This document shows, one piece after another, positions 46,351 to 54,962 of a stretch of 64,000 nucleotides of DNA. Position numbers and translations under genes: made by a program. This DNA comes from Sandaracinus sp. (GTDB lineage: Bacteria; Myxococcota_A; Polyangia; Polyangiales; Houyiibacteriaceae). The stretch spans positions 62,001-126,000 of the forward strand of contig JACKEH010000001.1 in assembly GCA_020633125.1 (NCBI GenBank), read 5' to 3'. Numbering within the stretch: position 1 is the stretch's first letter; each line of letters begins with the position of its first letter. The notes below the pieces were generated by a model that searched no databases, was not told the DNA's origin, and saw only the letters and a list, made by a program, of their open reading frames with translations.

Positions 46351-47256
46351 TCAGATCGCGACCACGACGCGCGCGATCACCCAATACGCGGCCAGGCAGC
46401 CCGTGCCATAGACCCACGCGAGGCGCGCCCTCTCGTGGAGCGACCACCGCTTCGCGGCCCCGACGACGAGCGCCACCGGCGCCACGAACACGAGCTGGGC
46501 GAGCTCGATGCCGACGTGAAACGCGAAGAGCGCCGACACCACGTGTCCCGGCGGCAGTCCTTCCTCGCGCAACACGGCCGCGAAGCCGAGCCCATGCAGG
46601 GTGCCGAAGGCGATGGCGACGAGCGTCGGTGCTCGAAAGATCAGCGTCTCGCGTCGCGCCCGGACGAGCTCCGCCGCCAACCACGCGATCGAAAGCGCGA
46701 TGCACCCCTCGACCGCAGGCACCGAGACCTTCAGGCCTCCGAGCGACGCCGCGGCGAGGGTGATCGCGTGACCGAGCGTGAAGCCCGTCACCGCCAGGAC
46801 GACCTTTCGCGACGTCCCCGCCACCAGAACGAGCAGCGCGACGAAGAACCAATGATCGGGGCCTTCCGCGAAATGCTTCGCTCCGCTGACGGCGTACTCC
46901 GCCCACACCGCGCCTTCCTCCGTCGGGGGCGGAAGCGAAACGCGTGTGTCGCCCGGCGCGGCGACGATCGAAGCCTCGGTCCCGTCGCGACGCTCGATTC
47001 GAACCAGCAAGCTCGCCGCGGGGGCGGCCTCGTCCCAAGACACACGCAACGTCGGATCGCCCTCGCAACGCCAGAGCGCGCCCTCACGCGCGCACGGTTC
47101 GAGCGCGACGATCGGCCGCGGGACATCGGGCGCCACCCACACACGAAGCTCGAAGCCCTCCTCGTGCTCGACCACGTGCACCGACACCGGACGAACGTCG
47201 TGCGCGCGTGCCACGGCGGGAGCCGCGACGAGGAGCAGCAGGAGCCACGTCCTCAC
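46351..47256 (-). CDS. HupE/UreJ-family membrane protein
   Basis: A protein of 301 residues. A signal peptide ends at ARAHD, and a beta-rich exported domain of about 130 residues follows. Six helices begin at the HupE/UreJ_2 signature GAKHFAEGPDHWFFVALLVL, and later ones hold FGTLHGLGFA and FHVGIEL. HupE and UreJ relatives are nickel or cobalt permeases, and His/Asp residues in the helices could bind metal. The large exported N-terminal domain is characteristic of the HupE/UreJ_2 group, whose transport activity is unproven. The GTG start overlaps the upstream isomerase stop (GTGA). Confidence 0.88.
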   Translation of the reverse strand: MRTWLLLLLVAAPAVARAHDVRPVSVHVVEHEEGFELRVWVAPDVPRPIVALEPCAREGALWRCEGDPTLRVSWDEAAPAASLLVRIERRDGTEASIVAAPGDTRVSLPPPTEEGAVWAEYAVSGAKHFAEGPDHWFFVALLVLVAGTSRKVVLAVTGFTLGHAITLAAASLGGLKVSVPAVEGCIALSIAWLAAELVRARRETLIFRAPTLVAIAFGTLHGLGFAAVLREEGLPPGHVVSALFAFHVGIELAQLVFVAPVALVVGAAKRWSLHERARLAWVYGTGCLAAYWVIARVVVAI

Positions 47257-48053
47257 TGCAGCTCCTCCGCGACGACCACCTCGTAGCGCTCGAGGATCGC
47301 GCCGACCGCCGCTTCGCCGAGCTCGGTATCCACCGCGGCACGAAGGTCGGCCTCCACCTGCGCCCGCACCTCCTCCAGCGCGGGCAAGCGCCCACGCTCG
47401 TGCGCCACGACACGCACACAGTGACTTCCGTGCGCCGACGTGAGCGGACCCTGCCAAGTCTCGCCAGGCTCCATCGCGAACACGGCGCCCACGAACGCGC
47501 CGCCGAAGGTCGGCTCGAGAAAGCGCCACGTCTGCGACTCGAAACGATCGCCGGCGAAGAATGGCGTCGCGCCCTCGCCTGGCGGACAATGCGCTTCCAC
47601 GCCCTCGGCGAAAAACGCGTGCTCGAAGGTGACGCGATCCGGCAGGCGATGCTCTTCGCGCGTCGCCTCGTAGTGTGCGCGCAACGACGCGTCGTCGATC
47701 GGCGCCGCTTCGCCCGCGAGCCCACGCGCGGAGAGCTCGACGCTCTGCGCGAGGCGACGCCGCGTCACGTAGTCTTCGCGTTCGAGCCCGAGCGCGAGCG
47801 CTTCGCGGAAGAGCACCTCTTCGCGCGCGACCTCCAGCGCCAACGCGCGCCGCGCTTCGGGCGAGAGCGCGTCGAGCTCGGACTCGGCACGCACGCGATC
47901 GAAACGCCGCGAACGTTCCTGCATCACCCGCAGCACGAGCTCGCGGTCGACGCGCACGACCGTGCGTCCCGACTCTTCCCCACGCGGGAGCACGGCGAAG
48001 ACCAACGCGCCCACCGCGAAGAAGTGCAGCAAGGGCTCCCGCCACCACGTCAT
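47253..48053 (-). CDS. Parvulin-like peptidyl-prolyl isomerase, membrane anchored
   Basis: A protein of 266 residues with one N-terminal helix (LLHFFAVGALVFAVLP) and a periplasmic body rich in helices. A parvulin-like segment (DRVTFEHAFFAEG... and SHCVRVVAHERGRLPALEEV, the usual end of PpiC/SurA chains) forms the C-terminal half. It probably assists folding of exported proteins. The ATG overlaps the DUF3604 stop (ATGA) and its own stop overlaps the HupE start, so it sits in the middle of a three-gene coupled operon. Confidence 0.85.
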   Translation of the reverse strand: MTWWREPLLHFFAVGALVFAVLPRGEESGRTVVRVDRELVLRVMQERSRRFDRVRAESELDALSPEARRALALEVAREEVLFREALALGLEREDYVTRRRLAQSVELSARGLAGEAAPIDDASLRAHYEATREEHRLPDRVTFEHAFFAEGVEAHCPPGEGATPFFAGDRFESQTWRFLEPTFGGAFVGAVFAMEPGETWQGPLTSAHGSHCVRVVAHERGRLPALEEVRAQVEADLRAAVDTELGEAAVGAILERYEVVVAEELQ

Positions 48054-50110
48054 CGCGACGTCGGCTCCCAACCGGGCGGGTAGTACCAGATGGGCGACGA
48101 CCACGCGCGCTCTTGAATCGTCGGGTTCACGACGTCCGGCCGACAGCAAGGATCGGGCGGCACCGCCGAGGCGTCGCAACCACGGTTCCAACACGCGGGC
48201 TCGTTCAACCCGAGGCGCGGATCGCAACACGCGACGTCGACGGGCCGAGAGCCGCTGCAGTCGTACTCCGCGTCGAGGCAGACGCGTGTCGTCCAGCGGC
48301 ACGTCGGCACCTCGAGCACACGCGCGTAGTAGAACGCGGGACGATCCGCGCGGTGCTCGGGGTCGGTCCACTCCGCGCAGAACGTGGTCTGACCGCCTTC
48401 GTTCCGGCAGCTTCGCGCGGGCAGCGCCGCGCCGTCGGTCGGATCGCCCGCCACGGTGAGCACCCGAACCTGCAGCTGGTCTGCGTCGTCGAGCCAACCC
48501 TTGATGACCTCGACGCGTTGCAGACGCGCACCCGGAAACGCGACGGTGCCGGGATCGAAGACGGCCGACACCGCGAACCTCGGCGTCGCGCCTTCGCGAG
48601 GCGCGCCGAGCGTGGCGCCCATCGGAACGCCTCGTTCGTAGCCCACCCGTGCGCGCTCCCTCTCGTCGAGGCCGCACCAATCGGGTCCGAAAGGCCGCCA
48701 TCCGCCGAAGAAACGCACCGGGATTCGTGGTCCGGAGGTGCCGAAGGTCTCGCGCCGCCGGAGCGATCGGAAGAGCGCCTCGCGGCCGTTCTCTTCCGCC
48801 CACACGCCCGCGAGACCGCCGCCGCCGAAGTAGATGCGGTCGGGAAAGATCGCGTCGCCGTTCACGCCGACCTCTCCCGCGCCACCGCCTCCGACGAACT
48901 GACCCTCGTTGACGTTGCCGGGCAGTCCGAGGTGGTTGTCCGTGGCGGCGATCACGCCGTAGCCGAACACGTTCACGCCGCGATCGCGCTGCATGCGAAG
49001 GCCCGCTCCGAACGCGTCTCGCAGGAAGTCGCGCGACTGCAGGTGGTCGATGCGGTCGACTTTGGCGGACTCGAGGTTGTCGTAGGGTACGAGCTCGAAG
49101 TCGCAGGCCTCGTCGCCGGCGAGCGTGCCGGGGAGGCATTCGCTCGCGCCTTTGTGTTGGAAGATCTCGAAGAGGCGCTCGAGCGCCTCGCGGCGACGAA
49201 GGTCCTCGTCGGTCCAAGGCTCACGGCGTCCCGCCGTCTCGCGAAACATCATCCCCGACGCGAGGTTCGAGTTGTGTGGGATGACGACCGCGTCGCAGCC
49301 CGAGTCGCCCTCGCGGCACTCGTCTTGGAGCTGCTGCCAGAACACCCGCAGGTCGTTGGTGCTGAAGTAGTCGATCGGCCGCTCCGGCACGATGCCGTTT
49401 CGGAAGATCACGTTGCGGTGGAGGTTGTGCACCTTCGAGAGCGCGCGGCCGAAGGGGTTGGCCGTGTACTCGTAGCCGACGAAGGTCGTGAATCGGCACG
49501 CTTCGGTGCGGTCGACGTGCCGCTTTGCGGCGTTGCGCGTCTCGGCCCACAGGTCGCGAAGCGCCGCCTCGCAGTGTCGGTTGTCCCGACCGCACGCGGG
49601 ATGCCGCGCGAGCCGTCGCCCCCGCTGCGCGGTCTGCATGTTCAAGAGCCCGAACGCCACGCGCCCTCCGCTGCGGAACATGCGGCAACCACGGTTCGCA
49701 TACGCCGGCGACGTCGGGTCCCCGCACGCGCCGACGAAGCCGAGAAACTCCGCGTGATCGGTGACCGCCGCGAAGTCGAGCGGGCGGTCGAGCTGGGCGC
49801 TGCGGGTCGGGCGTCCGTCTTCGTCCATCGGCGGGATGGCGACACGCTCCCCCTTCGCGAAGCGGTACGCGTCGTCGGGCGAGCCGCGGGTGCCTTCGAG
49901 GTTCGCGTCGAGCGAGAAGCGTGTGTGTACGTGAAGCTCGCCGAAGTAGGGACGACGGGTCGCCTCGAAGTCCGCGCAATGGCCGAAGGGCTCGAGGTTC
50001 GGGCTCGGGAGCAGCGCGACGTCGCGCGGCGACCCGAGGTCGGGCCGCTCGACGCCGTCGCGCCCGCCGCACGCGACGAGCCACGCCAGCACGAACCAAG
50101 CTCTCCCCAT
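48050..50110 (-). CDS. DUF3604 lipoprotein (PHP-like metallohydrolase)
   Basis: A protein of 686 residues with lipobox LVAC (Cys14). DUF3604 features are YFGELHVHTRFSLDAN (metal-binding HxH), DFAAVTDHAEFLG, HNSNLASG, GVIAATDNHLGLPGN and GWLDDADQLQVRVL. The fold is related to PHP phosphoesterases and should bind two or three metal ions. The C-terminal CCDPRLGLNEPACWNRGC region is rich in cysteines. It is the first gene of the operon with the isomerase and HupE protein, a combination seen in other proteobacterial genomes (recalled, not searched). The substrate is unknown. Confidence 0.9.
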   Translation of the reverse strand: MGRAWFVLAWLVACGGRDGVERPDLGSPRDVALLPSPNLEPFGHCADFEATRRPYFGELHVHTRFSLDANLEGTRGSPDDAYRFAKGERVAIPPMDEDGRPTRSAQLDRPLDFAAVTDHAEFLGFVGACGDPTSPAYANRGCRMFRSGGRVAFGLLNMQTAQRGRRLARHPACGRDNRHCEAALRDLWAETRNAAKRHVDRTEACRFTTFVGYEYTANPFGRALSKVHNLHRNVIFRNGIVPERPIDYFSTNDLRVFWQQLQDECREGDSGCDAVVIPHNSNLASGMMFRETAGRREPWTDEDLRRREALERLFEIFQHKGASECLPGTLAGDEACDFELVPYDNLESAKVDRIDHLQSRDFLRDAFGAGLRMQRDRGVNVFGYGVIAATDNHLGLPGNVNEGQFVGGGGAGEVGVNGDAIFPDRIYFGGGGLAGVWAEENGREALFRSLRRRETFGTSGPRIPVRFFGGWRPFGPDWCGLDERERARVGYERGVPMGATLGAPREGATPRFAVSAVFDPGTVAFPGARLQRVEVIKGWLDDADQLQVRVLTVAGDPTDGAALPARSCRNEGGQTTFCAEWTDPEHRADRPAFYYARVLEVPTCRWTTRVCLDAEYDCSGSRPVDVACCDPRLGLNEPACWNRGCDASAVPPDPCCRPDVVNPTIQERAWSSPIWYYPPGWEPTSR

Positions 50111-50202
50111 GCGACGTTGGTACGCGTCCCACGCTCACGGGACAATGCTCGTGTGCGATGCGAACGCGACTCCGGATCGTAGGCGCTCGCCCCCGCGTGT
50201 TC

Positions 50203-51909
50203 TCACGCGAGAACGTGAAGCGCGCGCGGTCGAGGGGCCGCACGACGCGGCCCGAGCTGACGCGCGACGTCGTCTTCGAGGCGCCGACGTGCCCAACGAT
50301 GAATGGGCACGAAGACCTGCGAGAACACCCGGTCGCGAGCGAGCGCGTCGGCCTGGAAGTCGAGCAACGCCTCGCGGTCGCGCGGGTCGAAGGTGAGGAT
50401 GCCGTCGTAGAAGAGACCCGCGTGCAGTGCGACGCGCTCTTGCATCAGCTCGCGGTTGAAGCGGCGGTACCACGCGCCGACCTCGCTGCAGCACATCGTC
50501 GCGTGGCGCCAATAGGGCTGCGACGAGCGGCCGTCGTTCGCGAGCTCGATGCCGTAGTGCACGCGGCTCTCCGGCTGCAGGATCGGCACGTACTCGACGC
50601 GCGCGTTGAAGGGAGCGGGATAATAGAAGTCGGGCGGTGAGTCCTTGAGGAACGCGAGCGTGTTCAGCAACGAACCTTCGGTCTCGCCCGGGTAGCCGAG
50701 GATCACGGTGACCGCGGTCGTGATGCCGACCTCGCGGCAGTTCCGAAGCGCGCGGGCGTTCTTCTCGACCGTGTTCCGCTTGTTCATGTGGTCGAGCTGA
50801 CCTTGGTCGCCCGACTCGATGCCGATCTGCACCTCGACGCAACCGGCGGCCTTCATGAGCTCGACGGTGTCGCGGTCCGCGAGGTCGTCCGAGCGCGCGT
50901 AGCAGAGCCACTTCAGGCCGACCTTTCGGTCGATGAGCTTCTCGCAGAGCGAGACGAGCCGCCGCTTCGGCATCGTGAAGAGGCTGTCGAGGCACGAGAT
51001 GTATTCCGCGCCCGCGTCGGCGTAACGCTGCCAGTCGTCGGCGATGCGATCGGCGGACTTCGTACGGAACTTCGTGTCGTCGAAGAGGAAGGGGTAGTTG
51101 CAGAAGCCGCAACGGTACGGGCAGCCGCGCACCGACTCGTAGTGCACCATGCGAAAGCGGCGACCGTGCGCGCGCTCGGCGAGGCTCCAATCGGGCGTGG
51201 GCAGGAAGTCGAGATCCTTCGTCGACGGCACGCCGCCGTAGAGCACGAGGTTGCCGTTCTTCTCGATCACGCGCCCTTCGGGCGGCGGCACGAGCTCACG
51301 AAACCCGCTTCGCATCCACGCGGCGAGCGATGGCACGAGCATCTCGCCGTAGCCGACCGCGAGCACGTCGAGGCAAGGATGTCCCGGCCACTCGTGGTGC
51401 AGGATGCCGGCGAGCGCGCCTCCCACGACGACGCGGTTGTGCGGTCGCTTCAGCATGCGGAGGAGCGGGTCGAGCTCGCTCAGATCGCGGAGCAAGGTGC
51501 TCGACGCAAAGACGACGTCGTGCGCGCGCAGGAGCTCGTCCCGGAGCGCGTCGTCGGACGCGATCTCGGCGAAGGTCGTGACCGAAGCCTCGAGGCCCTC
51601 CTGCGCGAGCGCAGTGAGCAACACGACCTCCGTGAGCTCGGGCGAGTCGAGGTCGAGCGAGCGGTCGAAGAAACGCTCGACCGCGCCGCGGTAGGGCGCA
51701 CGTCGAAACGCGAGCGATCGGCGGTGCTTGCCGAGGACCAGCATCTCCTCGAGCCCGAGCAGCTTCACCTGCACGTCGAGCCACGCACCGCTCGACGCGC
51801 GAACCGCGGCGGCCTGGCGACGTAGGACCTGCACCAAGCTCTTGTCGCGAACCGAGAGAAGACCTCCCGTGACGAGCAACACGCGGGGAGAAGCAGAAGA
51901 AAGCGACAC
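50203..51909 (-). CDS. B12-binding-domain radical SAM protein
   Basis: A protein of 568 residues starting with GTG at 51909. Residues 1 to about 235 look like a cobalamin-binding Rossmann domain (HDVVFASSTLLRDLSELDPL, VVVGGALAGI, LDVLAVGYGE), though no classical DxHxxG was spotted. The radical SAM cluster is C263-x3-C267-x2-C270 in RGCPYRCGFCNYPF, followed by GVEVQIGIESG-like CVEVQIGIESGDQGQL and VILGYPGETEGS. Such proteins methylate or rearrange unactivated carbons in lipids, cofactors or natural products. It lies 35 bp downstream of the GT-C-like membrane glycosyltransferase gene, which suggests lipid or glycan modification. Confidence 0.87.
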   Translation of the reverse strand: MSLSSASPRVLLVTGGLLSVRDKSLVQVLRRQAAAVRASSGAWLDVQVKLLGLEEMLVLGKHRRSLAFRRAPYRGAVERFFDRSLDLDSPELTEVVLLTALAQEGLEASVTTFAEIASDDALRDELLRAHDVVFASSTLLRDLSELDPLLRMLKRPHNRVVVGGALAGILHHEWPGHPCLDVLAVGYGEMLVPSLAAWMRSGFRELVPPPEGRVIEKNGNLVLYGGVPSTKDLDFLPTPDWSLAERAHGRRFRMVHYESVRGCPYRCGFCNYPFLFDDTKFRTKSADRIADDWQRYADAGAEYISCLDSLFTMPKRRLVSLCEKLIDRKVGLKWLCYARSDDLADRDTVELMKAAGCVEVQIGIESGDQGQLDHMNKRNTVEKNARALRNCREVGITTAVTVILGYPGETEGSLLNTLAFLKDSPPDFYYPAPFNARVEYVPILQPESRVHYGIELANDGRSSQPYWRHATMCCSEVGAWYRRFNRELMQERVALHAGLFYDGILTFDPRDREALLDFQADALARDRVFSQVFVPIHRWARRRLEDDVARQLGPRRAAPRPRALHVLA

Positions 51910-51944
51910 GACGACCTCGGCCGCGAGACCCCACTCGCGACCCG

Positions 51945-53485
51945 TCAGCTTGGGCCGAGCGAAGCCCTCGCGCGAGCGCGTTCGTTCGGAAAAGGCAGCA
52001 CGAGCAACGCGATCAGGAGCCAGAGCTGAACCGTTCCCGCGAGCTGCGCCTCGCGAAGCCACGGTGGAAACGAGTCCCAACTCACGGAGGCGACGACGTA
52101 GATTCCAGTCGCCGCGACGGTCGCCAGCGCGAGGGGGAAGCGCAGGCGACCCGCCAAGGCGAGCAGGAGCCACGCGCCGCCGTGCGCGAGGTAACGCTCG
52201 TGCACGCCGGTGAGCAGGACGGCCATCGCGAGGTGCGTGGCGCCCGCGTGAAGCACGACCGCGGCAGGCGCGAAGCGAGTGCGAACGAGCCGCCACGCGA
52301 GCACGAGCTGCGCGCCGAAGAACGCGAGCCAGCCGAGCGCTTGCGCGTCGAAGGGACCCAGCGAGATCGACGCGGCCGGCATCGAAGCGTCCGACGCGAA
52401 GAGCGCCCACACGCTCGCCCCGTGGTGCGCGAGCGTCGCGCCGTGGTCGGAGCCACCGCCGAAGAGCACGAACGCGAGGTGCGAGTGCCACCCCTCGGGC
52501 AGCACGAGGAAGAGCTCGGGAAGCAGCACGAGCGCGGCGACGCCGAGGGCGGTCGCGAACCAGACGCGCAGCGGCGGACGACGCGCGAGCCAGACCAGCG
52601 CGATTGTGGGGAAAGAGAAGAGCGCGAGCTGCTTGGTGAGCAGCGCGACGGTGAGCAAGAGCGTGGCCGCGGCGAGCGCCCAACCCGTGCCCGTGTCCGT
52701 GTCCGTGTCCGTGTCCGTGTCCGTGTCCGTGTCCGTGTCCGTGCCCGTGCCCGTGCCCGTGTCCGTGTCCGTCGGTGTCCGTGTCGGTGTCCGTGTCGGT
52801 GTCGGTGTCCGTGTCCGTGTCCGTGTCCGTGTCCGTGTCGGTGTCCGTGTCGGTGTCGGTGTCCGTGTCCGTGTCGGTGTCCGTGTCCGTGTCCGTGTCC
52901 GTGTCCGTGTCCGTGCCCGTGCGTGGCGCGCAGCGCCGACTCTGTCTCAGCCTCGGAGGCAGCGAAGCGGAGGTGGCGCGAAGCGCGGACCGTCCCCGTC
53001 TCCGTCTCCGCCCCCGTCCCCCTCGAACGACCCACCACGACCGCCCAAGCGACCGTCATCCCCAACGTCCCCCACACGTCGATCTGCCCGAAGAAGCTCC
53101 CTCCCGGCGCCACCGCCACCGCCCACGCGACGAGCGCCACGACCTGCGGCGACCTCGCCCCGATCCGCCGCGCCAACCCCGCGAGCGCGAGCGCCGTGAG
53201 CCCCTCGGCGAGTGCCAAGCTCAGCTTCAACCCCCACCGGTACGTCTCGAAGGGCAAGTCCCCGAACGACTCCGGCAAACACACGAAACCCACCCCGACC
53301 ACCGGGTAGTTCACCCCAGGCCCGTCGCGGTAGAACGCACCTTCGCGCACCGCCGCGCACCACGCGTCGAAGAACGCGACGTCGCCCCGATGTCCGAGCT
53401 CCGCGTGCCACGGCACCAGCAAGAGCGGCAACGCGAACGCCAGCGTCGCGAAGGCCCAACGCGGCAGCTCGAAGGGCAAGCGCAC
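51945..53485 (-). pseudogene. GT-C-like polyprenol-dependent glycosyltransferase, split by a microsatellite
   Basis: The N-terminal half (53485 to about 52925) has several helices, a loop DVAFFDAWCAAVREGAFYRD with the Asp typical of GT-C enzymes, and SFFGQIDVWGTLGMTVAWAV. The C-terminal half resumes with GWALAAATLLLTVALLTKQL, the usual next helix of GT-C proteins, and has five or six more helices ending near 51945. Between them lies a hexamer microsatellite of 232 bp. The halves are in different frames and need one extra base to join. N-terminal translation runs into (His-Gly)n and then (Arg-Thr)n. It may be inactive, phase-variable, or a consensus error. The start is uncertain. Confidence 0.7.
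52687..52918. repeat. (GTGTCC)n hexanucleotide microsatellite inside the GT-C gene
   Basis: Fourteen hexamer units (52687-52770), one truncated 4-nt unit gtcg (52771-52774), and 24 more units (52775-52918). Variants are gtgccc and gtgtcg. On the coding (minus) strand the three frames read (HG)n, (TD)n or (RT)n. The truncated unit changes frame within the tract. Whole-unit changes would not alter frame. Confidence 0.95.
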
Positions 53486-53612
53486 GGCGCAGTCGTACCG
53501 CGAGCACACGTACGCGCGAAAGCACGGCGAATCGAAGCGGCGATTCACGAGGGCGACCGCGAACCGCTCGTCGGGTTTTGTTCGCCGTCGCCGTGAGGCG
53601 TACTCTTCGGGA

Positions 53613-54611
53613 GTGCGCGCGACGCCGACCTCGAAGCTCGTTTGGTTCACGCCAGCGGGCGCTCTCGGTGTGCTCGCTCCGCTGCTCTTGCTCGCTCCCG
53701 CAAGCGCTTGGGCCCAGGACGACACCTGCCTGTCGAGCACGCCGTCCGGGAGCGTGATCGACGCGAGGCTCGGTTCCGGGGAGCGGGTCTCGATACGGAC
53801 GGCGTTCGACGCGCGCATCGACGGCGCGCGCGCGAGGCTGACGATTCCTTCGCTCGGGTTGGAGGCGACGGCCTCCGTGAGGGACGTGGAGTTCGTGATG
53901 CTCGAGACCGTCGAGGCATCGCCCGGTGTGTGGCTGGTCGCGGGAACGAACGTGGTGGTGCGCTCGGTGGGCGCGCGAACGGCCGTGGTCGAAGCGCGAA
54001 GCCTTCACGTCACGCTGGGACGGCTGCGAGTCCCGAGAAACACGCTCGCGCTGGTGGGCGCCCCAGGAACGGAGGGCTGCGCGGCGTCCGGGGCGCCGCC
54101 GCCCGCTTGGACCACGAGCGAAGAGGAACGGGCCCGCGGGACCGCGAGGGTGATCCGCCGCGACACCACGGTGCGAGACGCGGGCGGAGCGGCGCGCGTG
54201 CAGGTGCGCGGCGGTGCGCCCGTCGTGCGCGTCGAGGAACGCGAAGGCCACGCACGCGTGATCGTGTCGGATGGCGGCGTGCGGGTGCTCGGGTGGCTCG
54301 CGTCCTCAGAGCTCGTCGCGCCCACGCCGCGCAGCGGTGGCGCGGGTGTGGGGGACGGGCGGATCGGGCTGGGCTGTCTCCGCGGCGAGGCAGGGGTGCG
54401 GAGCCACGTGCTCCCCGCGTCGGCGGTCCTGAGGCGGCGTCCGGGCGGAGGGCCGTCGGTCGAGCTCCCCGCCGGGACCACGCTGCTCCTCGGCACGACA
54501 CTCCGGGGCCACGTCGCCGTCATCGAGGCGCTCGGAGTGCGGCGCATCCCGAACGATTGCGATCGCGTCGAGCCGACGGGTCTCGGGTGGATCGCGCTCG
54601 ACGCCCTTTGA
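53613..54611 (+). CDS. Secreted protein of unknown function
   Basis: A protein of 332 residues with GTG start. A signal peptide runs to APASAWAQ. The mature part is beta-rich with repeated short strand patterns (VSIRTAFDARIDGARARLTI, VWLVAGTNVVVRSVGAR, ARVQVRGGAPVVRVEEREG), which suggests SH3-like or small barrel modules. Two widely spaced cysteine pairs may form disulfides. It is divergent from the GT-C-like gene across 127 bp. No family was recognised. Confidence 0.7.
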   Translation: MRATPTSKLVWFTPAGALGVLAPLLLLAPASAWAQDDTCLSSTPSGSVIDARLGSGERVSIRTAFDARIDGARARLTIPSLGLEATASVRDVEFVMLETVEASPGVWLVAGTNVVVRSVGARTAVVEARSLHVTLGRLRVPRNTLALVGAPGTEGCAASGAPPPAWTTSEEERARGTARVIRRDTTVRDAGGAARVQVRGGAPVVRVEEREGHARVIVSDGGVRVLGWLASSELVAPTPRSGGAGVGDGRIGLGCLRGEAGVRSHVLPASAVLRRRPGGGPSVELPAGTTLLLGTTLRGHVAVIEALGVRRIPNDCDRVEPTGLGWIALDAL

Positions 54612-54962
54612 GATCGCCGCGACGCACCACTCGCTGGCCCCCAGACCTTCACGTCGAACGCGCACCGTCGAGACCTCGCAGGTTCACCCTCGGCGCGTGC
54701 TCGCCCGTACCTGCGGCCCAACTCCGGCGCGTGTCCGCATGAAGCGTCCAACGAACGTCGAGCCCCCCATTCCCTACGAGAGAGAACACGCGGCTCGGTC
54801 GCCGGCGCCGACCGACATGGTCAGCCGCGACCACGACCCGCAGCGGCCGCGCCGAGGTGGCGCGAAGGTCGCGCGGGAACGTGATCCCACTGGGCCAGCG
54901 CGATCGAGACGATCACGCCGACCACGACACGCGGCTCGCCTCGATCGACGCGGGGAAGGCCG
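54612..54962. other. 351-bp gap with no feature seen
   Basis: The space between the convergent secreted-protein and Cys/Asp-repeat lipoprotein genes shows no supported gene, clear terminator or repeat. Confidence 0.5.

Noticed and set aside
52687..52918. A genuine (His-Gly)n metal-binding domain in the membrane protein
   Set aside because: The (HG)n reading is only one of three frames of the microsatellite, changes to (RT)n at the truncated unit, and neither reading leads into the frame of the C-terminal helices.
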